From Bradyrhizobium erythrophlei (GTDB lineage: Bacteria > Pseudomonadota > Alphaproteobacteria > Rhizobiales > Xanthobacteraceae), in contig NZ_LT670849.1 of assembly GCF_900142985.1 (NCBI RefSeq), positions 6,526,501 to 6,590,500 on the forward strand: a DNA stretch of 64,000 bases. Direction: 5' to 3'. Of this stretch, positions 1-9,098 are shown in pieces (the stretch's first letter is position 1; every line of letters begins with the position of its first letter). Both the position numbers and the translations under genes were made by a program. The notes below the pieces were generated by a model. It saw only the letters and a list, made by a program, of their open reading frames with translations, ran no database searches and was not told the origin of the DNA.

Positions 1-258
1 GATGACAGTGGAAAGCGCCGGGGCGAGCGCCACATCAAGGGCGGCCGCCGCTGGATCCGCAACGCCATCTACATGCCTTGCCTCGGCGCTGCCACGCAGA
101 ACAATCCAGTCGCCAAGGCCTTCTATCGCCGCCTGATCGCCAAGGGAAAGGAGCCGAAGGTGGCCCTCGTGGCCTGCATGCGCAAGCTGATCTGCATTCT
201 CAACGTCATGATCGCTCGCCACCAGAAATGGGACACCGCTCGTTACGCACCCGCCTGA
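1..258 (+). CDS. IS110-family transposase, C-terminal part (cut by window start)
   Basis: The frame is open from the first base and ends at a TGA at 256-258, giving 85 residues of the C-terminal end of an IS110/IS1111-type transposase. The stretch GGRRWIRNAIYMPCLGA followed by NPVAKAFYRRLIAKGKEPK and VALVACMRKLICILNVM is the typical C-terminal (Transposase_20) domain of this family. The catalytic DEDD N-terminal domain lies before the window, so it cannot be judged whether the element is intact. IS110 elements lack clear terminal inverted repeats, so no element end was assigned. Confidence 0.88.
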   Translation, partial: DDSGKRRGERHIKGGRRWIRNAIYMPCLGAATQNNPVAKAFYRRLIAKGKEPKVALVACMRKLICILNVMIARHQKWDTARYAPA

Positions 259-578
259 TCGAGCGAACCTTTATCGCGCCCAGGCCCTCGTCTATCTCGA
301 CACAGTTGCTCGTAGGGAGCGCGGGCCGGGGCGAGCTGATGCCAGTGATTTGCCCGACGGGGCAACAGAGGGGCCTGCGACCAATTGGCACGAAGGGCAA
401 ATCAAGGCCGTCCACACAAAAACGCGCTCGGGAAGGCTCTGAGGTGGTGCTTGCGAGGCGCTTGCATCCTAGGCGCTAAATGGCTTGCCCAACTTTGGCA
501 GTGCCCAGAATCAAAGTATTTGCGACAATTGCAGCCGTCATGATAGTGGCGTCGCGGAAGAAGTGGTCCCCGATAGAC
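259..578. other. Intergenic stretch after the IS fragment, no gene recognised
   Basis: About 320 bases between the transposase stop and the NUDIX gene. Open frames on both strands are arginine/proline-rich and look like out-of-frame translation of GC-rich DNA. It may hold the right end of the insertion sequence, but no inverted repeat, promoter or terminator can be pointed to. Confidence 0.5.
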
Positions 579-968
579 ATGGCGAAGTCTGCAAAGCTAT
601 TGGCAATCAAGAGAGGAAAGGTGCTCCTGGTCCGACGCAAACGCGACCGACTATGGATGTTTCCAGGTGGACGAAAGCGCGCACGCGAGAACGAGAAGGA
701 CTGCCTGCGAAGGGAGATCAGTGAGGAGCTTCCTAAACTCAAACTCGGGAAGCTCGCGCTTTGGGAAGAGGCCAAGGTCAAGAATCGTTTCTCCGGAAGG
801 AGGATGAGCGATGCAATCTTCATTGCGAAGAAGGCGTCTGGCAATCTGACGATTGGCGACAAGAAAGAGATTGACAGAGCCGCATGGCGCAAACCTCGCG
901 GGTTGCGGCTTACGCCAACGTCGCGTTACATCAGGGACAAAGTCTTTCCTAAGCGCAAGCGCGAATAG
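579..968 (+). CDS. NUDIX hydrolase
   Basis: A 129-residue protein with a perfect Nudix box G-x5-E-x7-R-E-U-x-E-E-x-U at residues 31-51 (G31, E37, R45, E46, E49, E50), preceded by LAIKRGKVLLVRRKRDRLW, the usual first strands of the fold. NUDIX enzymes hydrolyse nucleoside diphosphates linked to another moiety; the substrate cannot be told from sequence. The frame stays open up to an ATG at 480, but the residues before 579 do not resemble the fold, so the internal ATG is preferred; no strong ribosome-binding site decides it. The gene sits alone next to an IS remnant and may be acquired. Confidence 0.8.
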   Translation: MAKSAKLLAIKRGKVLLVRRKRDRLWMFPGGRKRARENEKDCLRREISEELPKLKLGKLALWEEAKVKNRFSGRRMSDAIFIAKKASGNLTIGDKKEIDRAAWRKPRGLRLTPTSRYIRDKVFPKRKRE

Positions 969-1047
969 CGCACATCAGCGCCTAGATATATCCTCAACCG
1001 CATTCCAGATGACGGGCAACATCGTCCTCCGGCGCGTGCCGGAGCGG

Positions 1048-2736
1048 CTAACCTGCCGAGGCGGCATCTTTGTCATCGGTTGAGCTTTCGTCCGGCTCTA
1101 CTACGCGGAGACGGCTCGGCTGCAAGGCACCTGCGCGCTCCAGTACCGGATAGGCGACCGAGCATATATGCGAGTGGATGCGTTTCAGGTCGCGCAGCAC
1201 GTCGAGATGTAGTGAGCTCGATTCGATGCTCTCGGGACGACGCTCGCGCAGTCGCTCCAAGTGGCTTTCGGCGGCCGCCAGCTCTGCCGTGCGCAATGTC
1301 GCCTTCTCCGCGATCAACTGACGGGCGATCTTCACATCGCCGGACATGAAGACGCTGAACGCAAGCTTAAGATTGCCTATGACCTCCTGGTGGAAGGCCT
1401 CCAGCTCCGCGGCGCCCTGTTTGGAGAAGGCGAGCTTTCGTTTGATCTTCTTCTGGGCCAGTTCCATTAGATTCTTGTCGATGATATCGCCGATATGCTC
1501 CAGGTTGATGGAGAACGCGATGATCTCCATCGCGCGGTGACCGTCCCGTTCATCCAGGCTTTCGCGCGTGAGCCGCGTCACGTAGAGCTTCACGGCCTCG
1601 TCGAGTTTATCGACGGCGTTGTCCATCCGGCTGACCTCAGCAACGAGGCGGCGGTCATCGGTCATCAGGGCTGTCATGCCTTGAAGCAGCATGCTCTCGA
1701 CGATGTCACCCAGATGAAGCACCTCGCGTTCTGCGCAGGCGAGCGCGACCGACGGCGTGCCGAGGGCCGCCTCATCAAGATAGAGAGGTGCCGTGGGATT
1801 GTTGGGTTTCGCGCGTTCAGGCAGGAACCGGGTCAAGAGCGAAGCCAGCCAAGCCAATGGGAGGATGAAGACGATTGCCAGCACGAGGTTAAATGCCGTG
1901 TGGAAGTCCGCGGTCATGCGCGATGCGTTCGGCTCGAACCGACTGAGCGCATCAGCGATTGGATGCAGGAACGGTAACGCCAGAGCGCACCCGACCATGC
2001 GATTGAGGAGGTTGCCGAGCGGCAAACGATAGCTGGCCGGGTTGCTGCTGTTACTACCTTCAATGACAGGGTTGATGGCGCTACCGAGATTTGCGCCAAG
2101 TGTCAGGGCGAGTGCTGCCACTGGCGTAATAAAGCCCGAGTAAGCCAGCGACATGATCAACAACACGACCGTGACGCTCGAATGGGCGACCCAGGTCAGC
2201 ACGGCGGCCATCAATACGCAAAGGAAGGAATCACCGGTGATCGCGGCGAGGAGCGTGCGAACCGCCGGCGCTTCCTCCGCCGGCGCCAGCGTGTCGAGCA
2301 AGATGTGCAGCGACAAGAGCATCAACCCGATGCCGATCGCGACGCGGCCGAGATCGCGCGTGCGGGTCTGACCACCTCGCTTGAATGCGATAACCCCAAC
2401 AAGGAACAGCAACGGTGCCACGGCCGTGACGTTGAAGGAGAGAGCTTGCACGATCAGTGTCGTGCCGACATTCGCGCCCAGCATGATGGCGAGCGCTGGA
2501 GCAAGATCGACGGCGCCGCCGGTGACGAACGAAGCGGTCATCAGCCCGGTCGCTGTGCTGCTTTGCAGGAGAGCCGTCACGATGATGCCGGCGAGGAAGG
2601 CCAGAAAGCGGTTGCGCAGCGCGGTCCCGAGGATGCGCCGCAAATCGGATCCGAAGGCTCGGACGATGCCACTATGGACCATGTGCAGCCCCCACAGCAG
2701 TAGCGCGACGCCGCCGAGGAGGTCGAGGAGGATCAT
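1048..2736 (-). CDS. Na/Pi cotransporter family protein with PhoU-like C-terminus
   Basis: A 562-residue membrane protein with two inverted Na/Pi-cotransporter repeats marked by QSSTATGLMTASF and HSSVTVVLLIMSL, the paired glutamine/histidine-Ser-Ser motifs of the NptA/SLC34 type, plus GANVGTT and GANLGSAINP. The second half, after about residue 340, is a soluble helical PhoU-like domain. It should import phosphate with sodium, or export it, at the inner membrane. The ATG at 2736 lies 14 bases after AGGAGG; a TTG nine bases upstream is a possible alternative start with better spacing. No phosphate-regulon genes are adjacent. Confidence 0.9.
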   Translation of the reverse strand: MILLDLLGGVALLLWGLHMVHSGIVRAFGSDLRRILGTALRNRFLAFLAGIIVTALLQSSTATGLMTASFVTGGAVDLAPALAIMLGANVGTTLIVQALSFNVTAVAPLLFLVGVIAFKRGGQTRTRDLGRVAIGIGLMLLSLHILLDTLAPAEEAPAVRTLLAAITGDSFLCVLMAAVLTWVAHSSVTVVLLIMSLAYSGFITPVAALALTLGANLGSAINPVIEGSNSSNPASYRLPLGNLLNRMVGCALALPFLHPIADALSRFEPNASRMTADFHTAFNLVLAIVFILPLAWLASLLTRFLPERAKPNNPTAPLYLDEAALGTPSVALACAEREVLHLGDIVESMLLQGMTALMTDDRRLVAEVSRMDNAVDKLDEAVKLYVTRLTRESLDERDGHRAMEIIAFSINLEHIGDIIDKNLMELAQKKIKRKLAFSKQGAAELEAFHQEVIGNLKLAFSVFMSGDVKIARQLIAEKATLRTAELAAAESHLERLRERRPESIESSSLHLDVLRDLKRIHSHICSVAYPVLERAGALQPSRLRVVEPDESSTDDKDAASAG

Positions 2737-2920
2737 GCTGCTCAACGTTTCCTCCTTTCGTCCCAAATCTCGGTATGGGAGCGGACTCGGTCTCTTCAAC
2801 CGATTAAGGCCGTCTACCCATAAAATGATCATACCCGCCTGGTTCCGAAAAGCGACGCAAAAGCAGATATGAAAATATAGACGCGATGGGTCAATCGGTT
2901 GGGGGATTTCGCATTTGGCT

Positions 2921-3008
2921 CGTCATAGCCCGGGCTGTCCCAGCCATCCACGTCTTGGTTTTGCAAGGTAGGGAGACGTGGATGCGTTGGACAAGCCCGC
3001 GCATGACG
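2921..3008. repeat. Interspersed palindromic repeat
   Basis: An imperfect inverted repeat of about 88 bases: CGTCAT...CGGGCTGTCC...ATCCACGTCT on the left pairs with AGACGTGGAT...GGACAAGCCCG...CATGACG on the right. It lies between two divergent genes. Sequences of this pattern are spread through Bradyrhizobium-type genomes (family knowledge). Confidence 0.7.
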
Positions 3009-3134
3009 AGGGGAGAGATCACGCAATGTGCGCGGCCCATTGGCCCAAAGCGGTAGTGCCCTGCCGCGCGAGGTTGGCTAACATGGCAGTCCATAACCAA
3101 TAAAAACAGCGGCATGCCGTGGGGAGAGACGCTC

Positions 3135-4199
3135 ATGGGTAAACGGCACTGGTCGCGGCGCGAGGTGCTTGGGGCTTCGGCCGGAGTTGCGGCTGGAATG
3201 GCTTTTGCCGAGCCTGCCAAAGCCGCGGCGGCTCCGTCTGCCGTCACGCCGGAGCTGATCGAGGCGGCGAAGAAGGAGGGCAAGGTCTCCTATTACGCAG
3301 CCATCCAGCTCGAAGTGGCCGAAAATCTGGGAAAGATGTTCGAGGCCAAATATCCGGGCATATCGGTGCGCGTTGAACGTTCCGGCGCCGAGCGGATTTT
3401 TCAGCGCATCGCCCAGGAGCAGGGCAGCGGAATCCACGCGGTCGATGTCGCCAATTCGACCGATGTTTCGCATTATCTCGAATGGAAGAAGAACGGCTGG
3501 CTGGCGTCATACCTTCCAGAAGAGGTCGCGAAGAATTTTCCGGCCGATCAAGTCGACGGCGAGGGGATGTATGCGACCGCGTGCGCCTGGCTGGAAGTGA
3601 TCGGCTACAACACGAATTTGGTGAAGCCGGAGGATGCGCCGAAGAGCTATGCGGACCTGCTCGATCCGAAGTGGCAGGGCAAGATCGTCAAGGGTCATCC
3701 GAGTTACTCGGGCGCCATCCTGACCACGACCTTCGTGCTCTCGCGCGAGTTCGGCTGGTCGTATCTGGAAAAATTGGCCAAACAGAAGGTGATGCAGGTG
3801 CAATCGGCGGGCGATCCGCCGATCAAGATCATGCTCGGCGAGCGCGCGGTGATGGCTGACGGCAACGACTACAATCTCGTGCTGTTCAAGGACCAGGGCA
3901 AGCCGGTTGAAGTCGTGTATCCCGCCGAGGGCTCGCCCCTGATCATCGTGCCTTCAGGCGTATTCAAGGAGGCGCCCAATCCGAACGCGGCGCGGCTGTT
4001 CCAGAGCTTTTTCTTCAGCACTGAGGCCCAGCAGATGCTGGTCGATAAATTCGCCCATCGCTCTTTTCACGCCGAAGTGAAGCCGAGGGCAGGGCAGAAG
4101 CCGATGTCGGAAGTGAAGATGCTGAAATCCGATCCGGTCCAGGTGCAGGCGCAAAGCGAAGAGATCAAGGCGCGTTACGCCAAGCTGTTTCGGGTTTGA
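3135..4199 (+). CDS. ABC transporter substrate-binding protein, Tat-exported (iron/polyamine type)
   Basis: A 354-residue periplasmic solute-binding protein. The N-terminus carries a twin-arginine signal (SRREVLGASAGVAAGMAFA) followed by ELIEAAKKEGKVSYYAAIQ, the usual start of the mature Fe(III)/spermidine-type extracellular solute-binding family, and SYADLLDPKWQGKIV, a signature stretch of that family. The ATG at 3135 follows GGGGAG at eight bases; an in-frame ATG at 3114 would put extra residues before the signal. No permease or ATPase gene is adjacent, so the partner transporter must be elsewhere. The ligand cannot be told from sequence. Confidence 0.85.
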   Translation: MGKRHWSRREVLGASAGVAAGMAFAEPAKAAAAPSAVTPELIEAAKKEGKVSYYAAIQLEVAENLGKMFEAKYPGISVRVERSGAERIFQRIAQEQGSGIHAVDVANSTDVSHYLEWKKNGWLASYLPEEVAKNFPADQVDGEGMYATACAWLEVIGYNTNLVKPEDAPKSYADLLDPKWQGKIVKGHPSYSGAILTTTFVLSREFGWSYLEKLAKQKVMQVQSAGDPPIKIMLGERAVMADGNDYNLVLFKDQGKPVEVVYPAEGSPLIIVPSGVFKEAPNPNAARLFQSFFFSTEAQQMLVDKFAHRSFHAEVKPRAGQKPMSEVKMLKSDPVQVQAQSEEIKARYAKLFRV

Positions 4200-4303
4200 G
4201 CGCGTCGTAACTGCGGGCGCAGAGCTAGCGGTCAAGCGGTACGACACGTGGCAGCAAATGTCGTGTACACTTCCGTGATGTGAGATCCGTCGGAGAGGCG
4301 CCC

Positions 4304-4657
4304 ATGAAGTCTGAAAGGGACGGTATCAACCCGGCAGTCAAGCCAAGTGGAACAGGTTGCGTTGATTGCATGGCTTCCGGGCGATGGTGGTTCCACCTTC
4401 GAAGATGCGCCGCATGCGGGTACATCGGCTGCTGTGATAGCTCACCAAATCAGCATGCATCGAAACACTATGCCGCTACGGGTCATCCGGTTATCACGAG
4501 CTTCGAGCCGGGCGAGCATTGGTTTTACGACTATCGTACAGAACAACCCTTTGCCGGCCCCAAGCTTCATCCCCCTCATGCGCATCCGCCGGAGCAGCCG
4601 GTGCCCGGACCGGCCGGAGCGGTGCCTTCGAATTGGCAAACGCTCATTCGGGGATGA
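4304..4657 (+). CDS. UBP-type zinc finger domain protein
   Basis: A 117-residue soluble protein. Residues 19-61 form a compact UBP-type zinc finger: C19-x2-C22, C35-x2-C38, C43, then H51, H55 and H61. This fold binds ubiquitin tails in eukaryotes; bacterial stand-alone versions have no established function. After the finger come TSFEPGEHWFYDYRTEQ and a proline-rich tail. The ATG at 4304 has GGAGAGG five bases upstream; a GTG at 4280 is in frame but less likely. The gene converges with the DUF2798 gene downstream. Confidence 0.8.
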   Translation: MKSERDGINPAVKPSGTGCVDCMASGRWWFHLRRCAACGYIGCCDSSPNQHASKHYAATGHPVITSFEPGEHWFYDYRTEQPFAGPKLHPPHAHPPEQPVPGPAGAVPSNWQTLIRG

Positions 4658-4704
4658 ACGCGCGTCAGGTATGGCTTTCCAGCTTCAGGTGGATGACTTT
4701 GTCG

Positions 4705-4935
4705 CTAGTCGTCGCGTGTCATGGCCAGCGCCAACGACCTGATCGCGGGCGCCGCCAGCACAACCACCGGCAACATGGCCGCCCAGGCAATCAACCAGGA
4801 AGTTGCCCAGTTCTGCAAAAAATTGCCGCGTGCCAGTGAAGGAAAACTGGCGATGCCGGCGGCAATCAGCGACGTCAGTCCGGACTGGATGACGCCGAAA
4901 ACGAAATGGCTGTAGCGACGGGGAATGCGGAGCAT
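4705..4935 (-). CDS. DUF2798 family small membrane protein
   Basis: A 76-residue protein with two predicted membrane segments, FVFGVIQSGLTSLIAAGIAS and WLIAWAAMLPVVVLAAPAI, joined by a short loop containing FLQNWATSW. This length and pattern match the DUF2798 family, whose function is unknown. The ATG at 4935 follows AAGGA at seven bases; upstream in-frame codons add a non-hydrophobic stretch and are rejected. It is transcribed convergently with the zinc-finger gene and divergently from the reductase-like gene. Confidence 0.7.
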   Translation of the reverse strand: MLRIPRRYSHFVFGVIQSGLTSLIAAGIASFPSLARGNFLQNWATSWLIAWAAMLPVVVLAAPAIRSLALAMTRDD

Positions 4936-5029
4936 GGGAGGGTCCTTGCTGATCTTTTGCAAGGCCGCTGCAAGGCGTGTGCCGAAGCTCGATGCAGCCT
5001 TCTGATCGGTGACTGGTGCTCGCAATGTA

Positions 5030-5075
5030 TTGTGCGTCGCGGGACATTGCCATCAACATATTTTGTGCGTCGCGG
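5030..5075. promoter_or_regulatory. Pair of direct repeats, possible operator
   Basis: The 13-mer TTGTGCGTCGCGG occurs exactly twice, at 5030-5042 and 5063-5075, with starts 33 bases apart (about three helical turns). It lies between the divergent DUF2798 and reductase-like genes, as expected for a regulator binding on one face of the helix. No regulator is identified. Confidence 0.4.
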
Positions 5076-5239
5076 CAGTGCGCGCCGATCAAATGATCTT
5101 GGTCACTCGCTCCGCGCCAGCCTCTTGTACTCAGCGAAGTCCAGTTGCTAAAGGGGACCGGCCGCTACGCAACGGCCAGGCAGCACGTCGCGCCGATGGG
5201 CCACGTGTCCGCAACGGGAAACGCAAAAGGAAAAACAAA

Positions 5240-6310
5240 ATGCCCGCCTACAACATTCTCCTCCTCGGCGCGTCATATGGATCGCTGCTCGCCTCCAAAC
5301 TGCTGTTCGGCGGCCATTCGATTCACCTCGTGTGCCTCCCGGCCGAAGCCGAATTGATCAATGCGGAAGGCTTCAAGGTCATTCTGCCCGTTCGTAACCG
5401 CAGGGATCCCGTGCTGCTGGAGTCCCGCAAGCTGCCGGGCAAGGTGACGGCGGGCCCCGCGACCGGCGTCGATCCCTCGAAATACGATTTGGTTGGGCTG
5501 TGCATGCAGGAGCCGCAATACCGGTCCGACGGCGTACGTCAGCTGCTGGATGCCGTCGGCAAGTCGGGTGTGCCCTGCATGTCGATCATGAACATGCCGC
5601 CGCTGCCCTATATCAAGCGGATTCCCGGTCTCGACTACAAGGCACTGGAGGCGGCCTACACCGACGCGCGTGTCTGGGACTCGGTCAGCCCGCACAAGAT
5701 CACGCTGAACAGCCCCGATCCGCAAGCCATCCGTCCGCCGGACGGCAAGGCCAACGAGCTGCTGGTCACGCTGCCGACCAACTTCAAATGCGCGAAATTC
5801 GAGGACGACAAGGATACGCAGATCATTCGCAACCTCGAAAAGGACGTCGATGCCGCGCGCTTCAAGATCGCGGGCGACGAGATCGAACTGCCGGTCAAGT
5901 TGAAGGCCTATGACTCGATCTGGGTCCCGCTGGCGAAATGGTCGATGCTGCTGGCGGGCAACTATCGCTGCATCACCAAGGACGGCATGCGGACGGCGCA
6001 GGAAGCGGTGCATTCCAACATCGAGGAATCGCGTTCGGTCTACAACTTCGTGTTCGATCTGTGCGTGAAGTTGGGGGCCAATCCGGCCGATCTGGTTCCG
6101 TTCGAGAAATACGCTGCCGCCGCGCAAAGCCTGTCGCGTCCGGCTTCCGCTGCGCGCGCATTGCAGAACGGCGCGCCGAACATCGAACGCGCCGACAAGC
6201 TGGTGCAGCTCATTGCCCTTCAGAAGGGCTTGAGGCATCCGGCGATCGATGCCCAGGTGGCCCTCGTCGACGAGCGCCTCGCGGCCAACCGGAAAGCAGC
6301 GAAGGCCTGA
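5240..6310 (+). CDS. Ketopantoate-reductase-like NAD(P)-binding protein
   Basis: A 356-residue soluble protein. The first 25 residues (NILLLGASYGSLLASKLLFG) form a Rossmann beta-alpha-beta with a G-x2-x-G-x-L-type loop as in 2-dehydropantoate 2-reductase N-terminal domains. The C-terminal half is helical and contains KLKAYDSIWVPLAKWSMLL. It is probably a dehydrogenase of the ketopantoate/opine type, but it departs from true PanE in length and motifs, so pantothenate synthesis should not be assumed. The ATG at 5240 has AAGGA eight bases upstream; the open frame before it is not protein-like. A terminator follows at 6361. Confidence 0.65.
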   Translation: MPAYNILLLGASYGSLLASKLLFGGHSIHLVCLPAEAELINAEGFKVILPVRNRRDPVLLESRKLPGKVTAGPATGVDPSKYDLVGLCMQEPQYRSDGVRQLLDAVGKSGVPCMSIMNMPPLPYIKRIPGLDYKALEAAYTDARVWDSVSPHKITLNSPDPQAIRPPDGKANELLVTLPTNFKCAKFEDDKDTQIIRNLEKDVDAARFKIAGDEIELPVKLKAYDSIWVPLAKWSMLLAGNYRCITKDGMRTAQEAVHSNIEESRSVYNFVFDLCVKLGANPADLVPFEKYAAAAQSLSRPASAARALQNGAPNIERADKLVQLIALQKGLRHPAIDAQVALVDERLAANRKAAKA

Positions 6311-6360
6311 AAAACGCGCTCGCCGATCGGACGGGTTAACCGTCATGGCCAAAGAAGAAG

Positions 6361-6387
6361 GGCCCCGCTGGATGCGGGGCCTTTCTT
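6361..6387 (+). terminator. Rho-independent terminator
   Basis: An 8-bp GC-rich stem (GGCCCCGC, loop TGGAT, GCGGGGCC) followed by TTTCTT. It closes the reductase-like gene; the purine-rich AAGAAGAAG before it also lets it serve the small minus-strand gene at 6403. Confidence 0.85.
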
Positions 6388-6402
6388 GTTGAGACTGGCG
6401 GA

Positions 6403-6660
6403 CTAGTCGTTGTCCCAACGATGTTCGCGGATCACGACACTGCGGTCATAGTCGCGATCACGGTAGTCGCGCCGATAGAAGCCGTGCCGGAATTCGCGGT
6501 CACGCTCATGAAGGCGGAAGCGGGGGCCGTCATAGCGATCACCATAATATCCACGGTCGGCGCCGACGCCGACATAGATGTCCTGGGCATTCGCAAGCGT
6601 CGGAACACCAGCCGCAATCGCGGCCGCGGCCGCCAAAGCATAAACGAGCTTTCTCATCAT
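6403..6660 (-). CDS. Small secreted protein rich in Arg, Asp and Tyr
   Basis: An 85-residue protein with a clear signal peptide (MRKLVYALAAAAAIAAGVPTLANA, likely cut after ANA) and a charged mature part built from repeated RD/YRDRD-type dipeptides (FYRRDYRDRDYDRS). Function unknown; similar small periplasmic proteins are common in this family. GGAGGAG precedes two consecutive ATGs (6660 and 6657); the second has the better spacing. Confidence 0.65.
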   Translation of the reverse strand: MMRKLVYALAAAAAIAAGVPTLANAQDIYVGVGADRGYYGDRYDGPRFRLHERDREFRHGFYRRDYRDRDYDRSVVIREHRWDND

Positions 6661-6848
6661 TTTCTCCTCCGTTTAACGAGGAGACAACAAGCGCCGCTGC
6701 GCGAGGTTGCCGGAACTGGCGAGGAACTTTCTTGAACGCCTATTCACCATGCTGGCTTTGCTTTGAAAGCGGAGAGGCAGAAGCGTGAAATAGCGGGAAC
6801 GATCGGCACCGAACCACGTTGGACGTGTTTCCGATTGGGAGCACTTCC

Positions 6849-7079
6849 ATGCGCACGTTGACGGTCGCTCTTGGTTTGGCGGTATTACTCGGCGCAAACG
6901 GGAGCGCGCCGGCGCAGCATATAGGAACGAAGCAGGAGCAGAGCGCATGCTCGCGCGATGCATCGCGCTTCTGCCGCAAGGATCTCGGCGATGACAACGC
7001 CGTTCAGCAATGCCTTCAGGGCAAGCGCGCCAGTCTGAGTTCGTCGTGCAGGAAAGTCTTCGAAAGCCACGGAATGTGA
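6849..7079 (+). CDS. Small secreted cysteine-rich-repeat protein
   Basis: A 76-residue protein with a signal peptide (MRTLTVALGLAVLLGANGSAPA) and a mature domain with four cysteines in the arrangement CSRDASRFCRKDL...QQCLQGKRASLSSSCRKVF, the cysteine-rich repeat known from GLG1-type proteins. The four cysteines probably form two disulfides in the periplasm. Function unknown. The ATG at 6849 has GGGAG upstream; the in-frame TTG at 6819 would put ten residues ahead of the signal. Confidence 0.7.
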   Translation: MRTLTVALGLAVLLGANGSAPAQHIGTKQEQSACSRDASRFCRKDLGDDNAVQQCLQGKRASLSSSCRKVFESHGM

Positions 7080-7240
7080 ACGCGCCGCGCCGCGGGAGCG
7101 CCGGCGGCTCAGAATCTTTGCGAAAATACACCAAAACTGAAAGAGAATGAGGCGGAAGGCGTCGCAAGCGTTAGCCCTTGACCTGACACGTGCCCCGCGG
7201 GAAAAATCGGCAAGGGGCAGGCTGCCGTTCAGAGGCTGGC

Positions 7241-7615
7241 ATGAAACGTTTCGACGCGATTGTGATGTTCGTGAGCCTTTGGCTGCTCGCGTCGATGGTG
7301 GTTGACGTCCTGACGCCGCCAGAACTGACGGTCTACGCCATCGGCATGGCGCTGGCGCCGGCAACGCTGATATCAGCGCTGCTCTACTGGCTGGGCGTGC
7401 CGAGGATCGACTTTGCGGTATGCTTCTCGGTGCTTTGGATGGTCTCGGGGATGGTGCTTGAGCTGATCTCGCCGCAGCCGTTGTCGCCGTACATGATCAT
7501 CGTTGTGGTGCTGCCAACGGTGGCCGTCGGGATCGTGATCAATTTCCAGCGCTGGCGGCGCGCGTTTGCAGCCGTCGTGCCGGAGACGAAGCCGACCGAT
7601 CCGCGCGTTTCCTAA
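7241..7615 (+). CDS. Small membrane protein of unknown function
   Basis: A 124-residue protein with about four hydrophobic segments (IVMFVSLWLLASMVVDVL, IGMALAPATLISALLYWLGV, FAVCFSVLWMVSGMVLELI, MIIVVVLPTVAVGIVINF) and a basic C-terminal tail facing the cytoplasm. Helices 1 and 3 share an S-x-L-W-x2-(A/S)-x-M-V pattern, which suggests an internal two-helix duplication. The ATG at 7241 has AGAGG upstream. A terminator follows. Confidence 0.6.
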   Translation: MKRFDAIVMFVSLWLLASMVVDVLTPPELTVYAIGMALAPATLISALLYWLGVPRIDFAVCFSVLWMVSGMVLELISPQPLSPYMIIVVVLPTVAVGIVINFQRWRRAFAAVVPETKPTDPRVS

Positions 7616-7642
7616 AAAAGTTTCGTGCCGGTCAAATAAAAA

Positions 7643-7664
7643 GGGGCGCTTGCGCGCCCCTTTT
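7643..7664. terminator. Bidirectional rho-independent terminator
   Basis: A 7-bp stem (GGGGCGC, GCGCCCC) with a four-base loop, flanked by AAAAA on the left and TTTTGT on the right. It sits between the converging membrane-protein gene and glnA and can serve both. Confidence 0.85.
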
Positions 7665-7688
7665 GTCTTGCGGGTTCGTCCGCGAGCT

Positions 7689-9098
7689 TTACTGCGAGTA
7701 ATACATGTCGAATTCGACCGGGTGCGGGGTCATTTCGAAACGCTCGACCTCGGTCATCTTCAGCGCGATATAGGCGTCGATGAAATCGTCATCGAACACG
7801 CCCCCGTTCTTGAGGAACGCGCGACCCTTGTCGAGATTTTCCAGCGCCTCGCGCAACGAGCCGCACACCGTCGGAATCGCCTTCAGCTCTTCCTTCGGCA
7901 GATCGTAGAGGTCCTTGTCCATCGCCGGACCCGGATCGATCTTGTTCTTGATGCCGTCGAGGCCCGCCATCAGCATCGCGGCAAAGCCGAGATACGGATT
8001 GGCCATCGGATCGGGGAAGCGCACCTCGACGCGCTTGGCCTTCGGGTTCGACGTATAGGGGATGCGGCAGGAGGCCGAGCGGTTGCGCGCGGAGTAGGCG
8101 AGCAGCACGGGCGCTTCATAGCCCGGCACCAGGCGCTTGTAGGAGTTGGTCGACGGGTTGGTGAAGGCGTTGATCGCCTTCGCATGCTTGATGATGCCGC
8201 CGATATAGTGGAGGCAGGTCTCGGAGAGGTCGGCGTACTTGTTGCCGGCGAAGACGGGCTTGCCGTCCTTCCAGATCGACTGGTGGACGTGCATGCCCGA
8301 ACCATTGTCTCCGTAGATCGGTTTCGGCATGAAGGTGGCGGTCTTGCCATAGATGTGCGCGACCTGGTGAATGCAGTATTTGTAGACCTGCATCTGGTCG
8401 GCCATCAGCGTCAGCGTGTCGAATTTCATGCCGAGCTCGTGCTGGGCGGAAGCGACTTCGTGATGATGCTTCTCGACCTTGACGCCCATCTTGGCCATCG
8501 CGCCGAGCATTTCCGAGCGCATGTCCTGCACCGAGTCCTGCGGCGGAACGGGGAAGTAGCCGGCCTTGGTGCGGATGCGGTGGCCGAGATTGCCGCCTTC
8601 ATATTCGGTGTCGGAGTTGGTCGGGAATTCCGAGGAGTCGAGCTTGAAGCCGGTGTTGTAGGGCAGCGCGGAGAAGCGGACGTCGTCGAACACGAAGAAC
8701 TCGGCCTCGGGGCCGACGAACACGGTGTCGCCAACGCCCATCGACTTGACCATGGCTTCCGCCTTCTTGGCGATGCCGCGGGGATCGCGGTTGTAGGGCT
8801 CGCCCGTGGTCGGCTCCAGCACGTCGCAGGTGATGACCATCGTGGTCTCCGCGAAGAACGGATCGATCGTGGCGGTGACCGGATCGGGCATCAGGCACAT
8901 GTCGGATTCATTGATCGCCTTCCAGCCGGCGATCGAGGAGCCGTCGAACATCTGGCCCTCGGTAAAGGTGTCCTCTTCGATCATTGTGATGTCGAAGGTA
9001 ACGTGCTGCCACTTGCCGCGCGGGTCGGTAAAGCGCAGGTCCACGTATTTGACGTCGTTGTCCTTGATCGACTTGAGGACGTCCTTGGCGGTCTTCAT
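7689..9098 (-). CDS. glnA: Glutamine synthetase type I
   Basis: A 469-residue GSI-beta enzyme that joins ammonia to glutamate using ATP, as a cytoplasmic dodecamer. Hallmarks: [37 protein letters not shown] and [20 protein letters not shown]. Tyr398 in [11 protein letters not shown] is the adenylylation site used to switch the enzyme off, so GlnE-type control is expected. The ATG at 9098 has GGGGGA four bases upstream. It lies 177 bases after glnB on the same strand, the standard alpha-proteobacterial glnBA arrangement. Confidence 0.98.
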   Translation of the reverse strand: MKTAKDVLKSIKDNDVKYVDLRFTDPRGKWQHVTFDITMIEEDTFTEGQMFDGSSIAGWKAINESDMCLMPDPVTATIDPFFAETTMVITCDVLEPTTGEPYNRDPRGIAKKAEAMVKSMGVGDTVFVGPEAEFFVFDDVRFSALPYNTGFKLDSSEFPTNSDTEYEGGNLGHRIRTKAGYFPVPPQDSVQDMRSEMLGAMAKMGVKVEKHHHEVASAQHELGMKFDTLTLMADQMQVYKYCIHQVAHIYGKTATFMPKPIYGDNGSGMHVHQSIWKDGKPVFAGNKYADLSETCLHYIGGIIKHAKAINAFTNPSTNSYKRLVPGYEAPVLLAYSARNRSASCRIPYTSNPKAKRVEVRFPDPMANPYLGFAAMLMAGLDGIKNKIDPGPAMDKDLYDLPKEELKAIPTVCGSLREALENLDKGRAFLKNGGVFDDDFIDAYIALKMTEVERFEMTPHPVEFDMYYSQ

